Shown: positions 17,548 to 27,126, counted from the first letter of the stretch. The stretch is DNA of 38,912 bases from Geobacter sp. (GCA_018262735.1 JADFDR010000003.1:1-38912); one strand, 5' to 3'. Translations and numbers: made by a program. Notes: generated from the sequence alone by a model not told the origin.

Positions 17548-17624
17548 TGGTGGGCCCTCCAGGGATTGAACCTGGGACTGTCCGGTTATGAGCCGGATGC
17601 TCTGACCGACTGAGCTAAGGGCCC
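17548..17624 (-). tRNA. tRNA with CAU anticodon (tRNA-Ile2 or elongator tRNA-Met)
   Basis: On the minus strand a full cloverleaf is present: acceptor GGGCCC paired with GGGCCC, D-arm TAGCTCAGTCGG, anticodon stem CCGGC/ACCGG with loop TCATAAC, T-arm CCAGG/CCTGG with TTCAATC, and encoded CCA (17548-17550). The anticodon is CAU. Acceptor GGGCCC and the start GGGCCCTTAGCTCAG resemble tRNA-Ile2, whose C34 is converted to lysidine by TilS and which reads AUA. An elongator Met tRNA is the alternative. It is not an initiator: the first pair is G-C. Confidence 0.93.
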
Positions 17625-17864
17625 AACCGCCGCTAGCTTACCACGTCACACGCATGAAGCAGGAGTGCGCAAAATTTTTTGGAGACCGTACGCTCGAACG
17701 CTGCAAAAAAGAGTTACTTGCAATGCGATGAAACGCGCATGGCGCGATCACGATCGAAGCCATTTCCGCTTTGCAGTTTGTGAAATTTCGAACACCGCAC
17801 TTTGCCTTTCTGCGTCTTCGCGAGTCAAAACGCGCAATTGCCCCGAGTTACGAAACTTGTCAAT

Positions 17865-19217
17865 ATGCTCGACATGTCCGACGAAAATCGAAAACACATC
17901 GTAGCCATCATCGGCGGTGCGACAGCCGGTGCTGAGGTTGCCAAGCAACTCGCCGATCGCGGCGTACACGTCGTCATCTTCGAAAAGAATCCTCGACCGT
18001 ACGGAAAAATCGAAGATGGACTGCCGCGTTGGCACGACAATCAGCGACGGAAAGAGTACGAAACGATTCGTGAAAAACTGGCTCGCGATCGTGTGCATTT
18101 CGTACCCAACACAAAAGTCGGAACGGATCTCGATTTCATCGATCTCGTCCGTGGCTGGGGGTTTAGCGCGGTCGTGCTCGCGTGTGGCGCTTGGGCCGAT
18201 CGCAAGCTTGAGCTGCCGGGCATCGAAAAATACGAAAACAAAACCCTCCTCTATCAAAACCCCTTCGTCTATTGGTTCAATCACTACAACGAAAAATCCT
18301 ACACAGGAACGCGTTACGAATTGCAAGACGGTGCCATCGTCATCGGAGGCGGTCTCGCATCGATCGACGTCGCAAAAATCCACACGCTTGAATTCGCACG
18401 CCGCGCGCTCGCGGGAAAAGGAATCGAAATTTCGATTCCGGAACTTGAACATCAGGGCATTCCAAAAGCACTCGCAGCAGCAGGTCTCTCCTGGAAAGGT
18501 CTGGGGTTGCGAGGATGCACACTTTTTTACCGACGACGTATCGAAGACATGCCGGTGATGGGTGCGCCGGACAATGCAACCCCCGAGCAAATCGTGAAAG
18601 TCGAAACCGGTCGCAAGCGGATGGTCGAAAAGGCCGTCGAAAAATTTTGCTTTCGCATTGAACCACTTGCGGCGCCCGAAGCGGTGCTCGAAGAAAACGG
18701 CCAAATGGTCGGACTCGTATTCCGCCGCAACAAGTTTGAGAACGGCAAACTCTCCGCCACGGCTGAAACCTTCGCCGTACGCACACCGTACGTCGTGAGT
18801 TCGATCGGTAGCGTACCGGATCCGATCCCGGGCATTCCGATGCGCGGCGATCTCTTCGATTTTTCGGATTTCGAATTGGGAAGACTCAAGGAATTTCCGA
18901 CGGTGTTTGGCGCGGGCAATGTCGTGACGGGCAAAGGCAATATCGTGGCCTCGCGCAAGCACAGCGTCGAAGTCAGTCAATTCCTCATCGAAAAATATCT
19001 CGGGATCGACGACGGAAAATCTCTGCCGGCGGAAGCCAAAGCGGCCGTGACGGCACCCGCGCGCGAACTCGCCGAACATATTGCCAAGAGCCCGGGGATC
19101 GCACAGACCACAATCGACACAATTTTGGATCGCGTCAAAAAACGCCAAACCGAAGTAGGCTACACCAGCGACTATGCAGCGTGGCTCAAAAAAGTAACAC
19201 CAACAGATCTCGAGTAA
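17865..19217 (+). CDS. FAD-dependent pyridine nucleotide oxidoreductase (ferredoxin-NADP reductase / adrenodoxin reductase-like)
   Basis: 450 aa, cytoplasmic. An N-terminal FAD-binding Rossmann motif (IIGGATAGAEVAKQLA, residues about 16-31) is followed by RPYGKIEDGLPRWH, which resembles the RYG segment of adrenodoxin reductase and glutamate synthase small subunit relatives. A second dinucleotide motif VIGGGLASIDVAK marks the NAD(P)H domain. GAGNVVTGKGNI near residue 350 matches the second FAD contact. No iron-sulfur cysteines are present, so it needs a separate electron partner, which is not encoded nearby. Starts ATG 17865 or 17874 are both possible; neither has a strong ribosome site. It stands alone between the tRNA and a repeat/terminator region. 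Physiological substrate unknown. Confidence 0.8.
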   Translation: MLDMSDENRKHIVAIIGGATAGAEVAKQLADRGVHVVIFEKNPRPYGKIEDGLPRWHDNQRRKEYETIREKLARDRVHFVPNTKVGTDLDFIDLVRGWGFSAVVLACGAWADRKLELPGIEKYENKTLLYQNPFVYWFNHYNEKSYTGTRYELQDGAIVIGGGLASIDVAKIHTLEFARRALAGKGIEISIPELEHQGIPKALAAAGLSWKGLGLRGCTLFYRRRIEDMPVMGAPDNATPEQIVKVETGRKRMVEKAVEKFCFRIEPLAAPEAVLEENGQMVGLVFRRNKFENGKLSATAETFAVRTPYVVSSIGSVPDPIPGIPMRGDLFDFSDFELGRLKEFPTVFGAGNVVTGKGNIVASRKHSVEVSQFLIEKYLGIDDGKSLPAEAKAAVTAPARELAEHIAKSPGIAQTTIDTILDRVKKRQTEVGYTSDYAAWLKKVTPTDLE

Positions 19218-19283
19218 TCACGCGACGCTCGGCATTCCATTTTGACACAGCGATGTGACTCTTCGGTACGCTGCGCTTTCACA

Positions 19284-19324
19284 ATTCGAAATTTGGAATG
19301 TGTTGCATCTCAGAAATTTCGAAT
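19284..19324. repeat. AT-rich 11-bp inverted repeat beside copy E
   Basis: ATTCGAAATTT (19284-19294) and AAATTTCGAAT (19314-19324) are perfect inverted repeats with a 19-nt loop. The right arm occupies the place where copy E should have its left terminal arm. It may be a remnant rearrangement or help end the oxidoreductase transcript (it is followed by CCATTCCGTTTTT). Confidence 0.65.
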
Positions 19325-19422
19325 CCATTCCGTTTTTCGAGCCTTTTCGCAAACCAAATCTGATGTTTTCCGTCGGTGAAAAATCAACCCGCATTCATCA
19401 AGCGAAAGCAATCAGAACCTCC
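19309..19422 (+). repeat. Dispersed palindromic repeat, copy E (left end degraded)
   Basis: From about 19321 it matches the family well: CCATTCCGTTTTTCGAG, then the core TGATGTTTTCCGTCGGTGAA, then ATCAGAACCTCC at the right end. The left terminal arm is poorly preserved and overlaps the adjacent AT-rich inverted repeat, so the left boundary is uncertain. It lies in the convergent gap between the oxidoreductase and rpoD. Confidence 0.82.
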
Positions 19423-19448
19423 CTCATCCATGCGAGCGGAGTCAACGC

Positions 19449-19489
19449 AAAGCGGCTCGCCTCGAAAGACCTCCGAAGCGAGCCGCTTT
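19449..19489. terminator. 12-bp hairpin between convergent oxidoreductase and rpoD genes
   Basis: AAAGCGGCTCGC (19449-19460) and GCGAGCCGCTTT (19478-19489) form a perfect stem with a 17-nt loop. The stem's outer end is A/T-only, so either strand yields a short U-run. It probably ends rpoD (stop at 19508) and could serve the + strand gene too. Confidence 0.78.
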
Positions 19490-19507
19490 GTTTCCAACGA
19501 CCGTACT

Positions 19508-21364
19508 TTAATTCTCGATAAACGCCTTGAGCAAGCGACTGCGGCTCGGGTGGCGAAGCTTGCGCAGCGCCTTGGCCTCGATCTGTCGAATCCGCTCGCG
19601 TGTCACATCGAAATCCTGCCCGACCTCTTCGAGTGTATGGTTCGAGCGCTCGCCAATTCCAAAGCGCATCTTGAGCACGCGCTCTTCGCGTGGACCGAGC
19701 GTCGCAAGCACTCTGCGCGTTTGGTCGGCCAGATTTTCTTCAAGAACACTATCCTGCGGATTCGTCACATTCTTGTCTTCGATGAAATCCCCGAGATTGC
19801 TGTCCTCGTCTTCGCCCACCGGCGATTCGAGACTAATCGGCTCTTTTGCGATCTTGAGCACCATCTGCACTTTCTCGAGCGGTAGCTCAAGCTTCTCCGT
19901 CAACTCCTCGGGCGTCGGTTCGCGGCCAAACACTTGCACGAGTTGACGACTGGCTCGCGCAAGTTTGTTGATCGTTTCAATCATGTGTACCGGAATCCGG
20001 ATCGTACGCGCTTGATCCGCAATCGCGCGCGTAATCGCCTGACGAATCCACCACGTCGCATACGTCGAAAATTTGTAACCACGCCGCCACTCAAATTTTT
20101 CGACTGCCTTCATCAAGCCGATATTGCCTTCCTGAATCAAATCGAGGAATTGCAAACCGCGGCTGGTGTATTTCTTCGCAATCGACACCACGAGTCGCAA
20201 ATTTGCTTCGATCAATTCGCACTTCGCTTGATGCGTAATGCGCGACGCCTCTTTGTATTCCGAAAGTGTCGTGCGAATTTCATCGACATTCATTCGTGTA
20301 TCGGACTCGATCTTATCGAGCGCTCGTTCGAATCCTTTTAGCTCCTCCACGGTGCGTGCAATTCGCGCCGCATCGCCACCCAGCTTCAACAAAGCATCTT
20401 TGCCGGGCTTGCTGCGCCGTGTCGCCAAAAGCGCCATTTTTTGAAATGCACGCCTTTCCGCCACTACGTAATTCTCGAGCACTTTGCGGATGCTACGTTC
20501 GATACGTCGAATTTCCTTGTCGATCGTCTCGAGTCGATCCGTCATGCGCTGGATCTGAACATTCTTGAAGCGAACTTCCCTCAACAACGACAGCGTTTCC
20601 GTGTACCGCTCCTCGATCTCTTGCTGCAGTCGCGCCCGCGTTTGTGCACTGGTACGCGAATTGGCCGCTGCACTCAATCGCCGCGCCACGTCTCCTTCGA
20701 TCGCCTTGATCTGCTCAATCACGGCTTCAAACTGCGCACGCCGCTCCTCGAGATCAAGCACGGGCTCTTCCTCGTCAAGCCCCGTCACCAATTCACGCAA
20801 TTCGATCTGCCCATTTCGATACGACTCAAAAGTGCGTAACAAATCGCGTATGCCGAAGGGCGTTCCCAGGATCAGACGATTCTGCCGCTCTTGCCCGACT
20901 TCGATGCGCTGCGCAATCTCGACTTCGCCGTTGCGCGTAAGCAGAGCCACTTGGCCCATTTCGCGGAGATACACACGAACAGGATCGTTCGTATAATGGT
21001 CGCCTCCTTCGCGAGACTCTGCCGACGGACGACGCTTGCGCGACGGCAGCTTACGCGGGACACGACGTTCATCGACGACATTCACGCCCTTTGCCGCCAA
21101 GAATTCAAAAACGGCTTCAATCGTGCCCGCTTGCACGATCTGCTTGGGAAGCCCTTCATTGATTTCGTCGTAAGTGAGCCCACCTTTGCGCAGTCCGAGA
21201 ACGACGAGTTCTTGCACTTCGGCCAAACTCGCAATGACCGCACCCTCGAACAACGCATTCGAGCCTTTCGGTGTTTTGCCCTTCTCGATTTTCGTATTTT
21301 TTCTCGCTCCAGCGGTCTGCCGTGTGAGCCCCTTCGAACTTGCCGACGGATTGACAGTTGCCAT
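19508..21364 (-). CDS. rpoD: RNA polymerase primary sigma factor (sigma-70)
   Basis: Directs RNA polymerase to housekeeping promoters. 618 aa, within the usual range for primary sigma factors with a full region 1.1 and a non-conserved insert. Region 1.1 is at about 40-110, region 1.2 at [11 protein letters not shown], the long helical insert in the middle, regions 2.1-2.4 at [20 protein letters not shown] and [19 protein letters not shown], and region 4.2 at [18 protein letters not shown]. The first 35 residues are basic and Ser/Lys-rich. ATG 21364 has GGGGGAAG just upstream. Last gene of rpsU-dnaG-rpoD, about 100 nt after dnaG. Confidence 0.97.
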   Translation of the reverse strand: MATVNPSASSKGLTRQTAGARKNTKIEKGKTPKGSNALFEGAVIASLAEVQELVVLGLRKGGLTYDEINEGLPKQIVQAGTIEAVFEFLAAKGVNVVDERRVPRKLPSRKRRPSAESREGGDHYTNDPVRVYLREMGQVALLTRNGEVEIAQRIEVGQERQNRLILGTPFGIRDLLRTFESYRNGQIELRELVTGLDEEEPVLDLEERRAQFEAVIEQIKAIEGDVARRLSAAANSRTSAQTRARLQQEIEERYTETLSLLREVRFKNVQIQRMTDRLETIDKEIRRIERSIRKVLENYVVAERRAFQKMALLATRRSKPGKDALLKLGGDAARIARTVEELKGFERALDKIESDTRMNVDEIRTTLSEYKEASRITHQAKCELIEANLRLVVSIAKKYTSRGLQFLDLIQEGNIGLMKAVEKFEWRRGYKFSTYATWWIRQAITRAIADQARTIRIPVHMIETINKLARASRQLVQVFGREPTPEELTEKLELPLEKVQMVLKIAKEPISLESPVGEDEDSNLGDFIEDKNVTNPQDSVLEENLADQTRRVLATLGPREERVLKMRFGIGERSNHTLEEVGQDFDVTRERIRQIEAKALRKLRHPSRSRLLKAFIEN

Positions 21365-21466
21365 GCGCTTCCCCCTTCATGACACAATCGTGATTCAATC
21401 GTTCTCCGCCTCACCACCCCAATGGCGAGAGCGTCCTGCCAAATCTCGGAACGCACGTTTCTCGAA

Positions 21467-23239
21467 CTATTTCTGCTCTTTCTTTTGATTCAACGTGCGC
21501 TTTTTCTCTTCGAGCTGTTTCTGCTTGTTTTCCAGGAGCAACACCGCATTGTGACTTGGATCTTCGAGAAACTTTCGGGTTTCTGCGCGCTGTTCTTGTT
21601 TCACCCGGCGTTCCTGAAGGCGTTCGATGACATCGCGCACTGCGACGGAAATTTTTTGAGGTGTAAGCGGCGGCGAGGGATGAGCAACGATTTCGAGGTA
21701 AAACATTTTGGCAGGATCTTCGAGTCGCTCGGCAATATCGAGCAAACTCCCCTCACCTTCCATTTGCCAACATTCGATTGCGCGCACAATCGACTTCCAA
21801 GGCCCTTCCTCGAGCAGAGCATCAAGATCGACAGACTCGAGCTGCCGCGCTTCGGCAGGAGCTGCCACGAGATAAGTCGCAAGTTCCTTGGCGTAGCGCT
21901 CTACGCCAGACACCGTTTTGCGCAAAGGTTTCGGTGCTGCCGACGGTGCATCGTCCGCCGCACCGCGAAGTTCCAGCACTTCACCGCGAAGAAGTTCTTG
22001 TTTCAAATCGAGCTGCAGCGCCAAGCGACGCGTAAATTCATCACATTCGATCGAGTTTGGAATCAACGCGATGAGTGCGGTGATTTGCTTGGCGACGTCC
22101 GCCTTTTGCCACGGCGTAGCGCAACCCTTGGCAAGCGCGCGACGTGTCACGAGATCAAGCGCCATCGGCGCTTCCTCAATCAATTGACGCAATTTTGCGT
22201 CACCGTGGGTTTTCCGAAAATCATCGGGATCAAGAGCATCCGGAAGAAACACTGCGCGAACACGCAAACCCTGTGGAAGCAACACTTCGAGCCCCTTGTG
22301 CATCGCACGTTGCCCGGCCTCGTCTCCGTCGAAAACCAAGACGATCTCCTTCGCCCGCCGGCGTAGATCTTGCGCATGCTCCGCTGTCAAAGCCGTTCCA
22401 CACGTCGCCAAAGTTTCTGCGATTCCCGCGCAATGCATCGCAATCAAATCGAAGTAACCTTCAACGAGAACGACTCTTTCCCCCCGGCGAATCGCTTCAA
22501 GCGCATGGGGAAAACCGTAGAACGCTTCTCGCTTTCGGTAAATAGGTGTTTCGGGAGAATTTACATATTTTGCACCGTCGGACTTACCGAGGGTGCGACC
22601 CCCAAAGCCAATCACACGACCGCGCACATCCCGAATCGGAAACGTGATCCGCTCACGCAGTCGATCATACACTCGACCCTTCTCGCTTCGCGCAAGGAGC
22701 CCTGCTCTCTCTCCGTCGGCAGACGAGTATTTTGCGCGCTCGATAACCTTCGCGAGCGTATCCCAACTATCCGGCGCAAAACCAAGTCCAAAGGTGTCGA
22801 TCATCTCGTTCGGGATTCCGCGTTGGGCAAGATAATCGCGGGCTACACTCCCCTGAGGCGATCGCAAAATTTTGAAGTAGGTGTCTTGTGCTAGCTGATT
22901 GAGCTTGAGCACGGGCTCCGTGACACCAACGTCGGTGTTCGCGGTGTCGGCAATCGAGATTCCTTGCTCCTCGGCGAGTTGGCGTACTGCTTCGGGAAAA
23001 CTCAAGTTGTCGTGGCGCATCAAAAATGTGATGGCATTGCCGCCCTCGCCGCAGCCAAAGCAATGAAAAATTTGGCGATCGACGTTGACGTTGAACGACG
23101 GAGTTTTTTCGTTATGGAACGGGCAGAGCCCTTTGAAATTGCGCCCGGCTTGGCGAAGAGTGATGTATCGCCCAATGAACTCGACAATATCCACGCGATC
23201 CCGAACTAGCTGAATCGTCTCGTCGGAAATTCGGCTCAC
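21467..23239 (-). CDS. dnaG: DNA primase
   Basis: Makes RNA primers at the replication fork, working with the replicative helicase. 590 aa, the normal length. The N-terminal zinc ribbon is complete (Cys39, His42, Cys60, Cys63 in CPFH and CFGC). The catalytic core includes the TOPRIM motifs VEGYFDLI and VFDGDEAGQRA. The C-terminal helical region, which binds DnaB-type helicase, is less conserved and ends in a Lys/Gln/Glu-rich helix. It lies 20 nt after rpsU and about 100 nt before rpoD, in the classic macromolecular-synthesis order. Confidence 0.97.
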   Translation of the reverse strand: MSRISDETIQLVRDRVDIVEFIGRYITLRQAGRNFKGLCPFHNEKTPSFNVNVDRQIFHCFGCGEGGNAITFLMRHDNLSFPEAVRQLAEEQGISIADTANTDVGVTEPVLKLNQLAQDTYFKILRSPQGSVARDYLAQRGIPNEMIDTFGLGFAPDSWDTLAKVIERAKYSSADGERAGLLARSEKGRVYDRLRERITFPIRDVRGRVIGFGGRTLGKSDGAKYVNSPETPIYRKREAFYGFPHALEAIRRGERVVLVEGYFDLIAMHCAGIAETLATCGTALTAEHAQDLRRRAKEIVLVFDGDEAGQRAMHKGLEVLLPQGLRVRAVFLPDALDPDDFRKTHGDAKLRQLIEEAPMALDLVTRRALAKGCATPWQKADVAKQITALIALIPNSIECDEFTRRLALQLDLKQELLRGEVLELRGAADDAPSAAPKPLRKTVSGVERYAKELATYLVAAPAEARQLESVDLDALLEEGPWKSIVRAIECWQMEGEGSLLDIAERLEDPAKMFYLEIVAHPSPPLTPQKISVAVRDVIERLQERRVKQEQRAETRKFLEDPSHNAVLLLENKQKQLEEKKRTLNQKKEQK

Positions 23240-23259
23240 ATCCGGCCAAGCCTCCGTGC

Positions 23260-23457
23260 TTATTGCACTTGTCGCTTAATCTTCTTGAGCGCGCGCTTGC
23301 GAGCCGCAATCTCTTTCTTCTTGCGACGCACACTCGGCTTGTCGTAGAACTCACGCCGACGGAGATCGGAAAGAACACCCGTCTTTTCGACTTGCTTCTT
23401 AAAACGGCGCATCGCCGATTCAAAAGACTCATTGTCTTTCAGTTTGATGACGGACAT
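23260..23457 (-). CDS. rpsU: Small ribosomal subunit protein bS21
   Basis: 65 aa, the usual size. Very basic protein near the mRNA exit of the 30S subunit, involved in initiation. The sequence [20 protein letters not shown] and the Arg/Lys-rich tail ([19 protein letters not shown]) are typical. ATG 23457 is chosen because similarity starts there; AAGGAG lies about 10 nt before it. First gene of rpsU-dnaG-rpoD. The 232 nt between it and hisF should hold its promoter, but no clear boxes or strong terminator could be picked. Confidence 0.95.
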   Translation of the reverse strand: MSVIKLKDNESFESAMRRFKKQVEKTGVLSDLRRREFYDKPSVRRKKKEIAARKRALKKIKRQVQ

Positions 23458-23689
23458 CCTCGAACACTCCTTGCTTGAACGGCACAAAAAGCAAACCGAA
23501 GTTCAACCAACTCTTGCAAATCGACTCGGCTTGGAAAGCGATTTTTCCGGCGGCCCTGCACCGCGGGAGCCGCATGCTAGCGAAGCGATCTTCGACGATC
23601 AACTCGCATTGACCTCCGAACCAGGAACGTCTTGGAAGCCCAAATCCAAAATCAAAACGGGATGCGATCACCAATTTGGTCCGCTCGCT

Positions 23690-24502
23690 TCACGAGCAGG
23701 ACGACTTGCACTCCGGCGGACGGACTGGAATGCCCAGCTCGAGGAGGCGACGTTTGACCTTCGGCACCGTTGTCTCTTTGAAGTGAAAAATCGACGCGGC
23801 AAGTGCAGCCTGCGCATGGCCACCGTGAGGTCCGTCGTCGAGAGCAGCGGCCATGTCTTCCGCGCTGCCCGCACCGCCCGATGCAATCACCGGAATCGTC
23901 ACAGCGTCGGAGATCGTGCGCACGAGTTCGAGATCGTAGCCCGCCTTTGTCCCGTCCCCGTCCATGCTTGTGAGCAAAATTTCACCTGCACCAGCTTGCG
24001 CCATACGACGCGCCCACTCGACGGCATCAATCCCCGTCGCACGACGTCCGCCGTGCGTGCAAACTTCCCAGCGCGGCGTGCCCGACGCGGCAGTGCCCGC
24101 GACACGACGTGCATCGATCGCGAGCACGAGATTCGCACTGCCAATCTTCGCTGCAGCTTCACCGACGAGATCCGGATTGTTCACCGCAGCGGTCATGATC
24201 GAAACTTTGTCCGCACCGGCATTCAAGAGATCACGAATGTCTTGCAGGGTGCGCACACCTCCACCGACGGTGAGCGGCATAAACACCGTCTCCGCCGTAC
24301 GCGTGACGACATCGAAAATCGTGCGGCGCTCTTCATGACTCGCCGTAATGTCGAGAAAAGTAACTTCGTCCGCGCCTTGCTCGTCGTACATTCGAGCCAC
24401 TTCGACGGGATCTCCCGCGTCAACGTGATCGATATACTGCACGCCTTTGACGACCCGACCGCGATCGACATCAAGACAAGGAATGATTCGCTTTAACAAC
24501 AT
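23690..24502 (-). CDS. hisF: Imidazole glycerol phosphate synthase, cyclase subunit
   Basis: With HisH converts PRFAR and glutamine-derived ammonia to imidazole glycerol phosphate and AICAR. 270 aa, slightly longer than the usual 250-258 because of a C-terminal tail ([13 protein letters not shown]). It is a TIM barrel with catalytic acids Asp11 (PCLDV) and Asp129 (LAIDARR), phosphate-binding GGGVRT and ASGGAGS. The start overlaps the hisA stop by 10 nt, so translation is likely coupled. Last histidine gene in this block; hisI and hisE do not follow. Confidence 0.96.
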   Translation of the reverse strand: MLLKRIIPCLDVDRGRVVKGVQYIDHVDAGDPVEVARMYDEQGADEVTFLDITASHEERRTIFDVVTRTAETVFMPLTVGGGVRTLQDIRDLLNAGADKVSIMTAAVNNPDLVGEAAAKIGSANLVLAIDARRVAGTAASGTPRWEVCTHGGRRATGIDAVEWARRMAQAGAGEILLTSMDGDGTKAGYDLELVRTISDAVTIPVIASGGAGSAEDMAAALDDGPHGGHAQAALAASIFHFKETTVPKVKRRLLELGIPVRPPECKSSCS

Positions 24503-25233
24503 GAAATGCCTTCGAGTGCACGCTCGAGATCGACGGCGCCTGTGTAGAGCGCGCGACCGACGATCACGCCTGCAATGCCTTTCGCATGCAACGCCGCCGC
24601 GTTTTGAATGTCGGCTTCCGAGCCGACACCGCCCGACGCAATCACGGGGATTTGCACCGCTTGCGCGATCTTCACGGTTGCATCCAAGTTCGGTCCGCTC
24701 AGCATTCCGTCACGTGAAATATCGGTATAAATCAGAGCCGCAACTCCGACATCTTCGAAACGCTTGGCAAGATCGACTGCGAGTACATCGCTCGTTTCAA
24801 GCCAACCTTCGACGGCAACGCGTCCATCCCGAGCGTCGAGTCCCACTGCGATCCTGCCTGCAAACCGCTTGGCGGCTTGGCAAACGAGTTCGGGATCTGT
24901 CAGCGCAATCGTCCCAAGAATCACGCGTTGCACGCCAAGCTCGAGCATTTCTTCGACGACGGCCAGCGTGCGAATGCCGCCACCGAATTGCACCGGTACT
25001 GCACCTGCTACCGCGACGATGGCACGAATCGCACTTTGATTTTTCGGGGCACCGCTCTTCGCCCCGTCGAGATCGACGACGTGCAGACGGCGGATCGCAT
25101 GCTTCAAAAAATTTTGGGCTGCTTGCGCGGGATCTGCGGCATACACCGTCGCAGCGTCATAGCGTCCTTGCGAAAGCCGCACGCACTTGCCTTCAAGAAG
25201 ATCAATCGCCGGGATCAGCTCGAACGCACTCAC
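24493..25233 (-). CDS. hisA: ProFAR isomerase
   Basis: Isomerises ProFAR to PRFAR in histidine synthesis. 246 aa, the normal length, as a TIM barrel with catalytic Asp11 ([10 protein letters not shown]) and Asp171 (YTDISRDG), and phosphate sites FGGGIRT and ASGGVGS. The start is GTG 25233: it overlaps the preceding lipoprotein stop as GTGA, and family similarity begins exactly there. An open frame reaches further upstream, inside the lipoprotein gene, but is not family-like. It overlaps hisF by 10 nt downstream. Confidence 0.95.
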   Translation of the reverse strand: MSAFELIPAIDLLEGKCVRLSQGRYDAATVYAADPAQAAQNFLKHAIRRLHVVDLDGAKSGAPKNQSAIRAIVAVAGAVPVQFGGGIRTLAVVEEMLELGVQRVILGTIALTDPELVCQAAKRFAGRIAVGLDARDGRVAVEGWLETSDVLAVDLAKRFEDVGVAALIYTDISRDGMLSGPNLDATVKIAQAVQIPVIASGGVGSEADIQNAAALHAKGIAGVIVGRALYTGAVDLERALEGISCC

Positions 25234-25862
25234 TTTGCCCGTCCTTTGCGAAGTTTCACGAGAGCTTTGGCCACTTCTTTGCTTCCCCAGCGCGCAAGCT
25301 CTTCCGCCGAAAGCCAACGACTACCCATACTCGGATAACGCGTCGAAACCAGAAGATTCTCCGACACTGCGACTTGGCGCTCATCGAAAACAGCGTCGAG
25401 CAGCTTTGCACCGTCCTGCACACGATAAAGTGTCACTCGAAAACCGACTCGTGCCGCTTTCTGAGCACCCACCGCACTTCCTTGCAACGCTTCGTAGTGT
25501 TGCACTTCACCGAGCAGGATGCTGTCGACACCCCAGCGCTGTGCCAAACGATTCCCGAGCACGGCGGGCGACTCTGCGACAACATCCTCACCCAAGGCCA
25601 GCTCTACGTCGCTTCCCGCAATGATCGAAATGCCCCGTGCTGCAAGTGCTTCCGCCATGTAACGCGTGACCCGCGCCCCCGTGTCCTGGTCGTGTGCAAC
25701 CGCACGACCTTCCGAAAAGGGCAGCACAGCAACACGATTCAATGTCGACGAAGTCGAGTGCCAGGCGGGAGTCGTTTGCAAATGCGCAAAAGGATGCAAG
25801 CAAGCCGTTGCGAAAAACGCCATTCCCAGAACACCGAGTCCACGCACGATACGTTTCAACAT
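25230..25862 (-). CDS. Lipoprotein with LpoB/CsgG/GNA1162-like fold, embedded in the his operon
   Basis: 210 aa. A lipoprotein signal (KRIVRGLGVLGMAFF, lipobox ATAC with Cys21) indicates anchoring in the envelope. After a short linker the mature part shows RVAVLPFSEG, a helix with RYMAEALAARG, and WGVDSILLGEVQHYE, the strand-helix layout seen in LpoB, GNA1162 (DUF799) and CsgG-type proteins. Which family is uncertain. It sits between hisH and hisA, overlapping hisH by 7 nt and hisA by 4 nt, so its translation is locked to histidine enzymes although no histidine role for such a protein is known to me. ATG 25862 is preferred over GTG 25874 because GGGTGGA precedes it at good spacing. Confidence 0.82.
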   Translation of the reverse strand: MLKRIVRGLGVLGMAFFATACLHPFAHLQTTPAWHSTSSTLNRVAVLPFSEGRAVAHDQDTGARVTRYMAEALAARGISIIAGSDVELALGEDVVAESPAVLGNRLAQRWGVDSILLGEVQHYEALQGSAVGAQKAARVGFRVTLYRVQDGAKLLDAVFDERQVAVSENLLVSTRYPSMGSRWLSAEELARWGSKEVAKALVKLRKGRAK

Positions 25863-26500
25863 TTTTGAATCCACCCTGCAAACGCATCAAGCACGCGCTT
25901 GCCTGCAAGTTGACTTTTCTCAGGATGAAACTGCACGGCAAACACATTTTCGTGTGCCACGGCCGACGTAAATTCGCCGTCGTAATCCGTGCGACCGACG
26001 ACAAGACGCGCATCCATAGGCATCGCGCGATACGAATGCACGAAATAAAAAAAATCGCGCTGCGGCATTTTCGCAAGTAGCGGGTGCGCACCATCGAAAC
26101 AGACTTCGTTCCAACCAATATGCGGCACACGCAAAGGCGCACCCGACGCGCCAAAAGACGGAAAGCGTTCGACGCGGCCCTTAAAAATTCCAAGCCCACG
26201 ACTTCGCCCGTGCTCATCGCTCTCTTCGAAAAGCATTTGCAAACCGAGACAAAAACCAAGATACGGTTTGCCAATCCGGATCGCTTCGCACAACGCCTCG
26301 TCGAAGTGACGTGCACGCAAACTCTTCACCGCATCGGCAAAGGCACCGACGCCAGGCAATACGATCGCATCCGCCGCACGCAGCGTCTCCGGATCGCTCG
26401 TAACTTCGGTTTCCATCCCCGAGCGCAACAACGCCTTCGCAACGCTGCGAAGGTTCCCTGCGCCATAATCGACCAAGGCGATGTGAAGCTTACGATTCAT
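25856..26500 (-). CDS. hisH: Imidazole glycerol phosphate synthase, glutaminase subunit
   Basis: Class I glutamine amidotransferase that hydrolyses glutamine and channels ammonia to HisF. 214 aa, typical. The triad is visible: Cys84 in GFCLGLQ, His192 and Glu194 in QFHPEKS. The oxyanion segment LPGVGAF is also present. It lies 24 nt after hisB. HisF, its partner, is two genes downstream, separated by the embedded lipoprotein gene and hisA. Confidence 0.96.
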   Translation of the reverse strand: MNRKLHIALVDYGAGNLRSVAKALLRSGMETEVTSDPETLRAADAIVLPGVGAFADAVKSLRARHFDEALCEAIRIGKPYLGFCLGLQMLFEESDEHGRSRGLGIFKGRVERFPSFGASGAPLRVPHIGWNEVCFDGAHPLLAKMPQRDFFYFVHSYRAMPMDARLVVGRTDYDGEFTSAVAHENVFAVQFHPEKSQLAGKRVLDAFAGWIQKC

Positions 26501-26524
26501 GGAATCTCGCCCGAACTTTCTTGC

Positions 26525-27121
26525 TCAAAGAGTGCCTTTTACCGACGGAACACCGTGCACACGCGGATCTTTCTCGAGCGCCATCTTGAGTGCGCGCGCT
26601 GTCGCTTTGAAGATCGCTTCCGCTACATGGTGTGGATTTTTTCCGTAGCGAAGTTCGATGTGCAGATCGAGACCTGCGCTTTGCGCAAGCGCACCAAAGA
26701 ATTCTTCCACGAGTGAAATATCGAAGTCTCCCGCACGCAAATTTGTGACTTCGACGTTATACACAAAAAAGGGTCGATTCGAAACATCGACGACAGACTC
26801 GGCTTTCGCTTCACCCATCGGAACGACAAAAAAACCGAAACGGCGTATGCCTTCGGCGGTGCCAAGCGCTTGGCGAATGGCTTGACCAAGACAAATTCCG
26901 ACATCCTCCACGGCATGGTGATCGTCCACTTTCAAATCACCTTTTGCACGCAACGTCAAATCGAGGAGTGCGTGTTTGGCGAACGACTCCAACATGTGAT
27001 TGAAAAAACCAATTCCGGTTTCGACATCGTACTTTCCGGAGCCATCAAGATCGAGTTCGAGTCGAATTTCGGTTTCACGCGTCTTGCGCTCGATTACACT
27101 TTTCCGTGTTTGTTGTTGCAT
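26525..27121 (-). CDS. hisB: Imidazoleglycerol-phosphate dehydratase
   Basis: Dehydrates imidazole glycerol phosphate to imidazole acetol phosphate. 198 aa, the monofunctional length, so the histidinol-phosphatase domain of the enterobacterial fusion is absent and must be encoded elsewhere. Metal ligands are visible in FFNHML (His42), DDHHAVED (His68, His69, Glu72) and NPHHVAEA (His164, His165, Glu168). It starts 5 nt after the hisD stop, with GAGGAGAT inside the hisD end as a likely ribosome site. Confidence 0.96.
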   Translation of the reverse strand: MQQQTRKSVIERKTRETEIRLELDLDGSGKYDVETGIGFFNHMLESFAKHALLDLTLRAKGDLKVDDHHAVEDVGICLGQAIRQALGTAEGIRRFGFFVVPMGEAKAESVVDVSNRPFFVYNVEVTNLRAGDFDISLVEEFFGALAQSAGLDLHIELRYGKNPHHVAEAIFKATARALKMALEKDPRVHGVPSVKGTL

Positions 27122-27126
27122 CCTAT

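Noticed and set aside
17748-19148. 466-codon minus-strand open frame opposite the FAD oxidoreductase
   Set aside because: The + strand frame has clear FAD and NAD(P) motifs; the antisense product is Phe/Cys/His-rich without any motif.
23550-23573. GCGGC/GCCGC hairpin after hisF as terminator
   Set aside because: The stem is only 5 bp and the bases after it on the minus strand are CGGAAAAATC, not a U-tract.
24255-24290. Core-like CACCGACGGTGAG within hisF
   Set aside because: It encodes the conserved LTVGGGVR motif, so the match is chance.
24447-25868. 473-codon + strand open frame opposite hisA and the lipoprotein
   Set aside because: Antisense to genes with complete catalytic motifs; composition is Arg/His/Ser-rich.
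26530-26560. Core-like ACCGACGGAA near the end of hisB
   Set aside because: It is coding sequence for a conserved family C-terminus and lacks the rest of the element.
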